A stretch of 64,000 nt of DNA from Micromonospora sp. KC723 (GTDB taxonomy: Bacteria; Actinomycetota; Actinomycetes; Mycobacteriales; Micromonosporaceae). The stretch is taken from assembly GCF_004348595.1 (NCBI RefSeq), contig NZ_SMKD01000002.1:1-64000 (forward strand), given 5' to 3'. The notes beneath the pieces were generated by a model. It was not told the origin of the DNA, did not search any database, and was given only the letters and a program-made list of their open reading frames with translations. Positions 18,161 to 26,054 of this stretch are shown one piece after another. The number at the start of each line of letters is the position of its first letter. Position 1 is the stretch's first letter. A program made the translations under genes and the position numbers.

Positions 18161-19100
18161 CGCGTCCACCCGGCACGCCTACCGCGACCGGCTCGCCGAA
18201 CTGCTGCCGCAGCACCCGCGCACCGTCTGCATCGACACCGACACCGGGCTGTTCACCGGCTCCGAGTTCGGTGACGCCGGCAGCCGGTACCTCAACATCG
18301 GCATCGCCGAGCACAACCTGATGGGCATGGCGGCCGGCATGGCCGCCAGCGGCTGGATGCCGTTCGTCAACACGATGGCTGCGTTCGCCGCGTCCCGGGC
18401 CGCCGAGAGCGTGAAGATCGACATCGCCTACAACGCCTTACCGGTGCGGATCATGGCGACCCACGGCGGCCTCTCCGCCGGCTATCTCGGCCCCACCCAC
18501 CAGAGCCTGGAGGACCTGGCGGTGATGCGGGCGCTGCCGAACATGACAGTCGTCGTCCCGGCCGACACCGCCGCCACCCGGGCGCTCGTCGACACCGCCA
18601 TGGACCTGCCCGGCCCGCTCTACGCCCGGCTCGGCCGAAAGGCCACTCCCGACCTGCCGGACGACGCCGGGCTGCCAGTCGTCGGCACCGTGCAGCGGCT
18701 GCGCACCGGCCCCGACGTGCTGATCGCCGCCACCGGCCCCTACCCGGTGCACTACGCGCAGCAGGCCGCCGACACGCTCGCCGGGCTCGGCGTCGGCGCC
18801 ACCGTCCTGAACGTGCACACGCTGCGCCCGTTCGACGTGGCCGGCCTGCTCGACGCGGCCGCCGGCACCCGCCTGGTGGTCGCCGTCGAGGAGCACTGGC
18901 ACTGCGGCGGGCTCGGCGCCGCGGTCGCCGAGACGCTGGCCGAGCACCAGCCGACGCCGGTCGCCCGGATCGGCATGCCGGACACCTTCGCCCAGCACGC
19001 CGGATCCCACGAGGACCTGCTCACCCACTACCGGATCACCGCCGACGCCGTCGTCGACGCGGTGATGTCACGCATCACCAGGGAGAGGAAAGCACCATGA
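18153..19100 (+). CDS. Transketolase, C-terminal subunit
   Basis: A 315-residue protein carrying the pyrimidine-binding and C-terminal domains of transketolase. CIDTDTGLFTGSEFGD and YLNIGIAEHNLMGMAAGMA hold the Glu that activates thiamine diphosphate. MATHGGLSAGYLGPTHQSLEDLAVMRALPNM and the later VVAVEEHWHCGGLG are also characteristic. It is the partner of the preceding subunit. The ATG follows GAGGGG. Its TGA overlaps the ATG of the amino-group carrier protein, giving tight coupling and supporting a carrier-linked substrate. Confidence 0.93.
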   Translation: MADASTRHAYRDRLAELLPQHPRTVCIDTDTGLFTGSEFGDAGSRYLNIGIAEHNLMGMAAGMAASGWMPFVNTMAAFAASRAAESVKIDIAYNALPVRIMATHGGLSAGYLGPTHQSLEDLAVMRALPNMTVVVPADTAATRALVDTAMDLPGPLYARLGRKATPDLPDDAGLPVVGTVQRLRTGPDVLIAATGPYPVHYAQQAADTLAGLGVGATVLNVHTLRPFDVAGLLDAAAGTRLVVAVEEHWHCGGLGAAVAETLAEHQPTPVARIGMPDTFAQHAGSHEDLLTHYRITADAVVDAVMSRITRERKAP

Positions 19101-19264
19101 CCACCGCATGTCCCGAATGCGACAACGGCCTGACCGTGGGGTCCGGAACCCGGCTGAGCGAGATCCTCGAGTGCGGCGACTGCCGCAGCGAACTCGAGGT
19201 CGTCTCGGTCGAGCCGCTGATCCTGGCGATCGCGCCGGAGGCCGAGGAGGACTGGGGGGAGTGA
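19097..19264 (+). CDS. lysW: Amino-group carrier protein (LysW-like AmCP)
   Basis: A 55-residue acidic protein. Two zinc-binding pairs, CPEC (Cys5, Cys8) and CGDC (Cys26, Cys29), lie in the N-terminal half, followed by a short hydrophobic strand and the C-terminal sequence AEEDWGE. LysW-type carriers hold the substrate through an isopeptide bond from the gamma-carboxylate of their last Glu to the alpha-amino group of glutamate or aminoadipate, and the EDWGE end is diagnostic. Start ATGA and stop GTGA overlap the transketolase and ligase genes, so the order of coupling mirrors the pathway. In secondary metabolism the carrier protects the amino group while the chain is remodelled. The gene is short enough to be missed by automatic calling. 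Confidence 0.95.
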   Translation: MTTACPECDNGLTVGSGTRLSEILECGDCRSELEVVSVEPLILAIAPEAEEDWGE

Positions 19265-20130
19265 ACGGTCCCATCGCACTGCTCGCGTCGCGCCTGCGGG
19301 TGGAGGAGAAGGCCCTGCTAGCCGCCTTCTCCGCCCGCGGCGCGGACGTCGTCCACGTCGATGCCCGCCGGCTGCGGTTCCCGCTGGCCGAGCCGCCGCC
19401 CTGGCGGTTCGTCCTCAACCGGGAGATCTCCGCGACCCGGGCCCGGTACGCCGCCGCCAGCCTGGAGACCCAGGGCATCGGCACCCTCAATTCCAGCCAC
19501 GCGATCGCGACCTGCGGTGACAAGTGGCTGACCTCGACCGCGCTGACCGCCGCCGGTGTGCCCACCCCAGCAGCCGCCCTAGCCCTGACCCCGGAGGCGG
19601 CCCTCGACCAGATCGCCGTGATGGGCTACCCGGTGGTGCTCAAACCGCTGAGCTCGTCATGGGGCCGGCGGGTCTCGCTGATCCGCGACGCCGACGCGGC
19701 ACAGGCCGTCCTGGAGCACTGCGCCGCCCTGCCCGCACCCCAGGCCCACCTGATCTACTTGCAGGAGTTCGTCAACAAACCGGGCCGCGACATCCGGGTC
19801 GTGGTGGTCGGCGGCCGCGCGGTCGGCGCCGCCTACCGCAACGCCGACACGTGGCGCACCAACGTGGCCCGCGGTGCGACCACCACCTCGTGCGAGCTGC
19901 ACGACGGACTCGCCGACCTGGCGGTGCGGGCGGCCCAGGCAGTCGGTGCCGCGATCGCCGGTGTGGACGTCGTCGAGGACGCCGACGGGCGGCTGCTGGT
20001 GCTGGAGGTCAACAGCGGCGTCGAGTTCGCCGGGCTCCAGCGGGCGCTCGGCGACGGCTGCAACGTGGCCGGGGCGATCGCCGACCTGGTGCTGCGTGAC
20101 GCGCCGGTGCCGGCCCGGGTGGCCGCATGA
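19261..20130 (+). CDS. lysX: AmCP-glutamate ligase, LysX/RimK-like ATP-grasp
   Basis: A 289-residue ATP-grasp ligase of the LysX group. NSSHAIATCGDKWLTSTAL, the ATP-site Lys in YPVVLKPLSSSWGRRV, EFVNKPGRDIRVVVVGG, and the metal-binding end VLEVNSGVEFAGLQ are all visible. LysX-type enzymes couple the carrier's C-terminal Glu to the alpha-amino group of an amino acid, using ATP. In AmCP natural-product clusters the amino acid is glutamate, which I assume here. GTG start overlaps the carrier stop, and its own stop overlaps the reductase start. Confidence 0.92.
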   Translation: MNGPIALLASRLRVEEKALLAAFSARGADVVHVDARRLRFPLAEPPPWRFVLNREISATRARYAAASLETQGIGTLNSSHAIATCGDKWLTSTALTAAGVPTPAAALALTPEAALDQIAVMGYPVVLKPLSSSWGRRVSLIRDADAAQAVLEHCAALPAPQAHLIYLQEFVNKPGRDIRVVVVGGRAVGAAYRNADTWRTNVARGATTTSCELHDGLADLAVRAAQAVGAAIAGVDVVEDADGRLLVLEVNSGVEFAGLQRALGDGCNVAGAIADLVLRDAPVPARVAA

Positions 20131-21152
20131 TGCGCGCGGCAGTGGTCGGCGGTTCCGGCTACATCGGCGGCGAGCTGCTGCGCCTGTTGCTCGGGCACCC
20201 GAACGTCGAGCTGGCCGCGGCCGTCTCGCGCCGGCTGGGCGGCAGACGCGTCGACGGGGTGCACCCCAACCTGCGCAAGGTCACCGACCTGACCTTCTGC
20301 GGCGAGGACGAGCTCGACTCCTACGACGTGCTGTTCCTGGCCACCGCGCACGGCTCCACCATGTCCCTGCTGCCCCGTCTCGCCGGCACCGCCACGGTCA
20401 TCGTCGACCTGGCCGGCGACTTCCGCCTGACCGACGCCGGCGACTACGAGAGGCACTACGGTACGGCCCACGCCGCTCCGGAACTGCTCGGCGAGTTCGT
20501 CACCGGCATGCCGGAGATGGCCCGTGAGCGGCTGCGCACCGCCGATCGGATTTCCGTGCCCGGGTGCATGGCGACCGCCGCCATCCTGGCGCTGCGTCCC
20601 CTGGCCGCCGCGTCCCTGATCGACCCGGACGTGGTCATCGACGCCCGGACCGGCTCCAGCGGGTCCGGGGCCGCCGCCGGGGAGCACAACCTGCACGCCG
20701 AGCGCAGCGGGGCGATGCGGGTCTTCGCTCCCGCCGGGCACCGCCACGAGGCCGAGATAGCCCAGGCCTGCGGGGTACGCCCCACGATGACCGCCACCGG
20801 TGTCGAGGCGGTCCGCGGAGTCCAGGTGCTGTGCCGGGCCACCCTGCGCGACGGCGCCGACGAACGCACCGTACGCCGCGCCTACCGAACCCACTACGCC
20901 GACGAGCCGTTCGTGCGGGTCGTCGCCCAGCGGCGCGGCGCCTACCGGCTGCCCGAACCGAAGATCCTGACCGGCTCCAACTTCTGCGACGTCGGTTTCG
21001 CCGTCCGGGAGGAGAACCGCCAGATCCTCGCCGTGGCGGCGCTCGACAACCTGGTCAAGGGCGGTGCCGGCAACGCCGTGCAGGCACTCAACATCCGAAT
21101 GGGCTGGCCGGAGACGCTCGGACTCGGCTTCCCCGGCCTGCACCCGGTCTGA
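20127..21152 (+). CDS. lysY: AmCP-gamma-glutamyl-phosphate reductase, LysY/ArgC-like
   Basis: A 341-residue enzyme of the ArgC/LysY family. The NADPH-binding GGSGYIGGELLRLL lies at the N-terminus, catalytic Cys147 is in SVPGCMATAAIL, and TGSSGSGAAAGEHNLHAE forms the substrate loop. It reduces the carrier-bound acyl phosphate to the semialdehyde, which is the acceptor for the transketolase. The C-terminal GGAGNAVQALNIRMG is typical. ATGA overlap with the ligase gene; 51 bases before the kinase gene. Confidence 0.93.
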   Translation: MMRAAVVGGSGYIGGELLRLLLGHPNVELAAAVSRRLGGRRVDGVHPNLRKVTDLTFCGEDELDSYDVLFLATAHGSTMSLLPRLAGTATVIVDLAGDFRLTDAGDYERHYGTAHAAPELLGEFVTGMPEMARERLRTADRISVPGCMATAAILALRPLAAASLIDPDVVIDARTGSSGSGAAAGEHNLHAERSGAMRVFAPAGHRHEAEIAQACGVRPTMTATGVEAVRGVQVLCRATLRDGADERTVRRAYRTHYADEPFVRVVAQRRGAYRLPEPKILTGSNFCDVGFAVREENRQILAVAALDNLVKGGAGNAVQALNIRMGWPETLGLGFPGLHPV

Positions 21153-21203
21153 TCCATCCCACTGCACCTCATCGCACCGCAACCGTCACCGAGAGAGGGC
21201 CCG

Positions 21204-22055
21204 ATGTCCCCCCAAGAACAGCAGAGCGAGGCACCGGTGATCGTGGTCAAGGTCGGCGGCAACGCGCAGGTCGACGCCGACGCGGTGATCGACGACATCG
21301 CCGCCCTGGTCCAGGACGGGCACCGGGTGGTCGTCGTGCACGGCGGCTCCGCCGAGATCGAACGCCTCGCCGACCAGATGGGCGTACCCCAGCGAAAGCA
21401 CGTCGCCCCCGACGGTGTCGCCACCCGTCGCACCGACGCGCGCACCATGGAGGTGGTGACGCTGGCCCTGGCCGGTTCGGTCAAACCCCGGCTGATCCGC
21501 TCGCTGCTGCGGCGCGGGGTCCGTGCCGTCGGCCTGACCGGCCTCGACGGTCACCTGCTGCGGGCCCGCCGCAAGCGGGCCCAGCGCGCCGTCGTCGACG
21601 GCCGTACCGTGCTGGTGCGTGACAACCTCGCCGGCACCGTCGAGACCGTCGAACGGGACCTGCTGCAGGACCTGCTCAACCGCGGCATGGTTCCGGTGGT
21701 GTCGCCGCCCGCGCTCACCAGCGACGGCGAGGTGGTCAACGTCGACGCCGACCGGGTCGCCGCCGCCGTGGCGATGGCGCTGAACGCCGACGAACTGGTC
21801 CTGCTGACCGGCGCCGCCGGTGTGCAGGCCGATCCCGGCGACCCCGGGTCCACCCTGGCGCGGGTCGAGGTCGACGCGGACGGCGCGCCGCCGCGCTGGG
21901 CGCGCGGCGGGATGGCGCTCAAGCTGGTCGCCGCCCGCGAGGCCCTGATCGGCGGGGTACGCCGGGTGGTCGTTGCCGACGGGCGCGGCGGCAAACCGGT
22001 CCGGGAGGCCCTGGACGGCAGCGGGACCGTCGTGAGCCTGCGGGAGCGAGGCTGA
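21204..22055 (+). CDS. lysZ: AmCP-glutamate kinase, LysZ/ArgB-like
   Basis: A 283-residue amino acid kinase. VVKVGGNAQVD (ATP-binding Lys and glycines) and VVVHGGSAEIERLADQMG (substrate loop) lie in the N-terminal half, with VNVDADRVAAAVAMALNADELVLLTGAAGV and GGMALKLVAAREAL in the C-terminal half. It phosphorylates the side-chain carboxylate of the carrier-bound amino acid before reduction. GAGAGAGG precedes the ATG. One base separates its stop from the deacylase start. Confidence 0.92.
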   Translation: MSPQEQQSEAPVIVVKVGGNAQVDADAVIDDIAALVQDGHRVVVVHGGSAEIERLADQMGVPQRKHVAPDGVATRRTDARTMEVVTLALAGSVKPRLIRSLLRRGVRAVGLTGLDGHLLRARRKRAQRAVVDGRTVLVRDNLAGTVETVERDLLQDLLNRGMVPVVSPPALTSDGEVVNVDADRVAAAVAMALNADELVLLTGAAGVQADPGDPGSTLARVEVDADGAPPRWARGGMALKLVAAREALIGGVRRVVVADGRGGKPVREALDGSGTVVSLRERG

Positions 22056-22056
22056 C

Positions 22057-23121
22057 ATGGACGATCGGAGCGCCGTCGACCTGCTGCACCGGATGCTGAC
22101 CGTCGCCTCACCCTCGGGTGACGAGCACGATCTGGCCGACTTCCTCGCCGGCGAGATGCCCCGATACGGCCTGCGGTCACGCATCGACGAGGTCGGCAAC
22201 GTGATCGGCGAGACCGGCACCGGCGATGGGCCCACGGTGGCCCTGATCGGTCACCTGGACACCGTTGACGACCCACTGCCGGTACGCCGCACCGGAACCC
22301 GCCTCTACGGCCGCGGCGCCGTCGACGCCAAGGGCCCGCTGGCCACCATGATCGCAGCGGCGGCCGTGGCCGGACCCACCTTCCCCGGCACCCTGCTGGT
22401 GGCGGGCGTGGTGGAGGAGGAGACCCCCGGCTCGCGCGGCGCCGTCCATGTGCGCCGCACCTGGGAGCGCCCGGACGCCGTCGTCATCGGCGAGCCCAGC
22501 GGCTGGTCGAACGTGGTTCTCGGCTACAAGGGCAAGCTGGACATCGGCTACCGGGTGCACCGCGCCGCCACCCACCCCAGCAACCCCGCCGAGAAGGCCG
22601 TCGAGGCGGCCGCCGCGTTCTGGACCGCGGCCACGGCCGCCGCCGGGCCGCAGCTCAGCCACTCCTCCTTCGGCCTGCCCGGCGTCACCCTGTGCGAACT
22701 GACCGGCGACACCGTCGACGCACGGCTGGAGATGAGCTACCGCACGCCGCCCGGATTCGACGGCGAGGCCCTGATCACCCGGCTGCACGAGCTGGCCGGT
22801 GACGGCGTCGTCGAGGTCCGCAACGAGGTCCGGGCCGTGCGCTCGTCACGCCGCGACCCGGTGGTCCGGGCGCTGTGCGCCGCCATCCGCCGGGCCGGGG
22901 CCACGCCACAGCCCAAACTCAAAACCGCCACCTCCGACATGAACACCCTCGCCGAGGTCTGGGACGTGCCGATCGCCACCTACGGCCCCGGTGACAGCGC
23001 CCTCGACCACTCCGAGCACGAGCACATCGTGATCGCCGAGTTCACGAAGGCGACCACCGTACTCAGAACCGCCTTGGCCGAGCTGGTGCCGGCCGCCGCG
23101 CCGGGAGGGGAACGACAGTGA
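22057..23121 (+). CDS. lysK: AmCP-releasing carboxypeptidase, LysK/M20-like
   Basis: A 354-residue metallopeptidase of the M20 family. Metal ligands and catalytic acids appear in ALIGHLDTVDD, YGRGAVDAKGPLATM and VVEEETPGSRGA, and a later HSEHEHI gives the last His. LysK enzymes cut the isopeptide bond between the carrier and the finished amino acid, freeing the product and recycling the carrier. The GTG start of the next gene (cysD) overlaps its stop, tying release of the amino acid to sulfate activation in one transcript. Confidence 0.9.
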   Translation: MDDRSAVDLLHRMLTVASPSGDEHDLADFLAGEMPRYGLRSRIDEVGNVIGETGTGDGPTVALIGHLDTVDDPLPVRRTGTRLYGRGAVDAKGPLATMIAAAAVAGPTFPGTLLVAGVVEEETPGSRGAVHVRRTWERPDAVVIGEPSGWSNVVLGYKGKLDIGYRVHRAATHPSNPAEKAVEAAAAFWTAATAAAGPQLSHSSFGLPGVTLCELTGDTVDARLEMSYRTPPGFDGEALITRLHELAGDGVVEVRNEVRAVRSSRRDPVVRALCAAIRRAGATPQPKLKTATSDMNTLAEVWDVPIATYGPGDSALDHSEHEHIVIAEFTKATTVLRTALAELVPAAAPGGERQ

Positions 23122-24026
23122 CCAGCTTGCTCAGGCTGCGCCACCTGGAGACGCTGGAAGCCGAGGCCATCCAGATCATCCGGGAGGTGGTCGCCGGTAC
23201 GCAGAACCCGGCGCTGCTCTTCTCCGGCGGCAAGGACTCGATCCTGCTGCTGCACCTGGCCGCGCTGTCGTTCCGGCCGGCGCCCGTACCTTTCCCCGTC
23301 GTGCACATCGACACCGGGCACAACTTCCCGGAGGTGCTGGGGTTCCGCGACCGCTACGTCGAACAGCTCGGCGTGGAACTGGTGGTCGGCTCGGTCCCGG
23401 ACGCCCTGGCTGCCGGGACCGTCCGGGAGTCCCCCGGCGCCACCTCCCGCAACGCCATCCAGACCCCGGTGCTGCTGGACACGATTGCCAAGTACCGCTT
23501 CGACGCGCTCTTCGGCGGCGCCCGCCGCGACGAGGAGAAGGCCCGCGCCAAGGAACGCATCCTGTCGGTGCGTGACGAGTTCGGCCAGTGGGACCCGAAG
23601 AACCAGCGGCCCGAGCTGTGGGACCTCTACAACACCCGGATCCCGGCCGACGGGCACCTGCGGGTCTTCCCCCTGTCGAACTGGACCGAGCTCGACGTCT
23701 GGCAGTACATCGCCGATCGGGAGCTGCCGCTGCCGCCGCTCTACTACGCCCACGAGAGGCCGGTCTTCGAACGCGACGGCATGCTCTTCGCCGACACCGG
23801 GTTCCTGCCGCGCCGGCCCGGCGAGCAGGTCGTCTCCCGTACCGTGCGGTTCCGCACGGTCGGCGACATGACCTGCACCGGCGCGGTCCTCTCTGACGCC
23901 ACCGGCAGCGCCGCGGTGCTGCGCGAGCTGATCGCCAGCCGGCTCACCGAACGTGGCGCGACCCGCGCCGACGATCGGGTCAACGAGACAGCCATGGAGG
24001 ACCGCAAGCGAGAGGGCTACTTCTGA
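23118..24026 (+). CDS. cysD: Sulfate adenylyltransferase small subunit (CysD)
   Basis: A 302-residue PP-loop protein. The pyrophosphatase loop LLFSGGKDSILLLHLA is near residue 35. HIDTGHNFPE, GGARRDEEKARAKERI and FGQWDPKNQRPELWDLYN are characteristic CysD segments, and the gene ends in KREGYF as usual. With CysN it makes adenosine 5'-phosphosulfate from ATP and sulfate. It is translationally coupled to the AmCP deacylase gene before it and to cysN after it, and no cysteine-assimilation gene is near, which points to sulfate activation for the pathway sulfotransferase. Confidence 0.95.
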   Translation: MTSLLRLRHLETLEAEAIQIIREVVAGTQNPALLFSGGKDSILLLHLAALSFRPAPVPFPVVHIDTGHNFPEVLGFRDRYVEQLGVELVVGSVPDALAAGTVRESPGATSRNAIQTPVLLDTIAKYRFDALFGGARRDEEKARAKERILSVRDEFGQWDPKNQRPELWDLYNTRIPADGHLRVFPLSNWTELDVWQYIADRELPLPPLYYAHERPVFERDGMLFADTGFLPRRPGEQVVSRTVRFRTVGDMTCTGAVLSDATGSAAVLRELIASRLTERGATRADDRVNETAMEDRKREGYF

Positions 24027-25255
24027 TGGAGATGTTGCGCCTGGCCACCGCCGGCTCGGTCGACGACGGCAAGAGCACGCTTATCGGCCGGCTGCTGCAC
24101 GACAGCCGCGCCGTCCTGCGGGACCAGCTGGAGGCGGTCGCCCGGGCCAGCCGGCGCGGCGGCACCGGCGACCTGGACCTGGCGCTGCTGACCGACGGGC
24201 TGCGGGCCGAACGGGAACAGGGCATCACGATCGACGTGGCGTACCGGTACTTCGCGACCGCCCGCCGCAAGTTCATTATCGCCGACACCCCGGGGCACGT
24301 GCAGTACACGCCGAACATGGTCACCGGCGCCTCCACCGCACAGCTGGCCGTAGTGCTGGTCGACGCCCGGCACGGCATGACCGAACAGAGCCGACGGCAC
24401 GCCCTGATCTGCTCGCTGCTCGGCGTGCCGCACCTGGTCGTCGCCGTGAACAAGATGGACCTGGTCGGCTACGACGAGCAGACGTTCCGCCGCATCGACG
24501 AGGAGTTCACCGACTTCTCGGCGCGGCTGCGCACGCCCGACATCACCGCGCTGCCGATCTCCGCGCTGACCGGACACAACGTGGTCACCCGCAGCGGAGC
24601 GATGCCCTGGTACGACGGCCCGACCCTGCTCAGCCACCTGGAACAGGTGCACGTGGCCGCCGACGGCAACCTGGTCGACCCGCGGTTTCCCGTGCAGTGC
24701 GTGATCCGGCAGCCCAGCTACCGCGGCTATGCCGGGCGCATCGCCAGCGGGGTGCTGCGCACCGGCGACGAGGTGGTCGTCCTGCCCAGCGGCAGGACCA
24801 GCCAAATCGCCGGCATCGACACCCCGGCCGGGCCGGCGGACGAGGCGTTCGCGCCGATGTCGGTGACGGTACGGCTCACCGACGACATCGACGTCTCCCG
24901 CGGCGACGTGCTGGCCCGGCCGCAGAACCAGCCGCACGTCACCCAGGACCTCGACACGATGATGTGCTGGATGGCCCGCTCACCGCTGCGCGAGGGTGAC
25001 CGGGTGCTCGTCAAACACCTGACCCGGACCGTGCCGGCGGTGGTCGGGCGCATCGAGTACCGCATCGACGTCAACATGCTGCGCCGCCATGAGGCGGAAC
25101 GGCTGACCAGCAACGAGATCGGCCGGGTCCGGCTGCGCACCCCCGAGCCGCTGGTGGTCGACGACTACCACCGCAACCGGCAGACCGGCCGGCTCATCGC
25201 CATCGACCCGGTGGACGGCAGCACGCTGGCCGGCGCCACGATCCGGCTCTCCTGA
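24026..25255 (+). CDS. cysN: Sulfate adenylyltransferase GTPase subunit (CysN)
   Basis: A 409-residue translation-factor-like GTPase. G1 AGSVDDGKSTLIGRLL, switch region EREQGITIDVAYRYF, G3 DTPGH and G4 NKMD are all intact, followed by beta-barrel domains. GTP hydrolysis drives APS formation by CysD. It lacks the C-terminal APS-kinase domain of fused CysNC proteins, and no cysC lies in the window, so PAPS for the sulfotransferase must depend on an APS kinase elsewhere. TGATG overlap with cysD. It is the last gene of the operon; I see no clear hairpin in the 255 bases that follow. Confidence 0.95.
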   Translation: MEMLRLATAGSVDDGKSTLIGRLLHDSRAVLRDQLEAVARASRRGGTGDLDLALLTDGLRAEREQGITIDVAYRYFATARRKFIIADTPGHVQYTPNMVTGASTAQLAVVLVDARHGMTEQSRRHALICSLLGVPHLVVAVNKMDLVGYDEQTFRRIDEEFTDFSARLRTPDITALPISALTGHNVVTRSGAMPWYDGPTLLSHLEQVHVAADGNLVDPRFPVQCVIRQPSYRGYAGRIASGVLRTGDEVVVLPSGRTSQIAGIDTPAGPADEAFAPMSVTVRLTDDIDVSRGDVLARPQNQPHVTQDLDTMMCWMARSPLREGDRVLVKHLTRTVPAVVGRIEYRIDVNMLRRHEAERLTSNEIGRVRLRTPEPLVVDDYHRNRQTGRLIAIDPVDGSTLAGATIRLS

Positions 25256-25510
25256 CCGCTGCTCGGGCTCGCCATGTCTAGAGCACCACACGCCGCCGCG
25301 TACCTGCTCAAGCACCCTTCGTCAGGATGACGACGGCTCCGTGTGGGAGGCGGACACGAACTCCCGGTACTCCGCGGCCCAGTGGCGTCTGCGCCGCCTC
25401 CTGTGGCGTCACGGTGGTCACTCGACCATGCGCCGACACGGGCGCGCGCAGCCGGAAGCAGCGTGCGAGGCGGATGGCGCGGGCAGCCAGTACGTTGGCC
25501 CGCGTCGCCC

Positions 25511-25984
25511 TCATCTAGCAGCGCGTCGCTTTCGTTTCCGAAAGGATGCCACTCGGCTTCTGTTCTGGCAGGTGAGCGAGCAGAACCGGCGGTGACCGGC
25601 GGGTGAGGCGTCGACGTAGACGTCGGCGCAGTGCCGGTCATGACAGACCCCGAGCCGCTCCGGCTTGGCGGCCAAGTGGTCACGCAGGGCGAGGGCGGCC
25701 GAGGCGAGTAGGACGTCCGGCTCCCGGGGCACGTACCAGGACGCCGTCAGCGCGTCCGCGGCAACGGTCAGTTCGGGCCGTACTCCAGTCTCGGCGAGCA
25801 TCGCCGTCACTGCCGTCGCGCGGCCAACCGCGTCGTCATCCGCGAAAACCGCATACAAGCGGTCGGCGATGTCGATCGCCACCTGCCGCTCTTCCGGGTC
25901 GGCCTCCGGTTGTTCCCGGTGGCCCACTTCTCTGGGCCGGCTCCCCCAGTCGTTGACCAGCGTGACGAGCGCCGCGATCTCCAT
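25511..25984 (-). CDS. ABATE/CGNR zinc-finger regulator
   Basis: A 157-residue protein with an N-terminal ABATE-like helical domain (LVTLVNDWGSRPRE...) and a C-terminal zinc finger. In the finger CHDRHCADVYVD is followed by HRRFCSLTCQNR, so the usual CGNR reads CQNR. Such proteins are predicted transcriptional regulators, often of stress or detoxification genes. The ATG at 25984 lies directly downstream of a decayed S8 protease gene and has no strong ribosome binding site, so the upstream context may have been lost by deletion. Confidence 0.75.
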   Translation of the reverse strand: MEIAALVTLVNDWGSRPREVGHREQPEADPEERQVAIDIADRLYAVFADDDAVGRATAVTAMLAETGVRPELTVAADALTASWYVPREPDVLLASAALALRDHLAAKPERLGVCHDRHCADVYVDASPAGHRRFCSLTCQNRSRVASFRKRKRRAAR

Positions 25985-26054
25985 GGGGTGGACACGGGTT
26001 GACACCTCGCGTTGACGCGTTGACGCGTCCCGTCGCGTTGCACCGTCTCGCCGG

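Noticed and set aside
18153..19100. Call as 1-deoxyxylulose-5-phosphate synthase
   Set aside because: Two-gene split and motifs follow transketolase; DXS is a single larger chain and there is no isoprenoid context.
16020..25255. Primary lysine or arginine biosynthesis
   Set aside because: The LysW-X-Y-Z-K set could suggest it, but no homocitrate synthase, homoaconitase or aminoadipate aminotransferase is present, and transketolase, DegT and sulfate genes are built into the same operon.
23118..25255. Assimilatory sulfate reduction operon
   Set aside because: No APS/PAPS reductase, sulfite reductase or sulfate transporter gene is near; the pair is coupled to AmCP genes.
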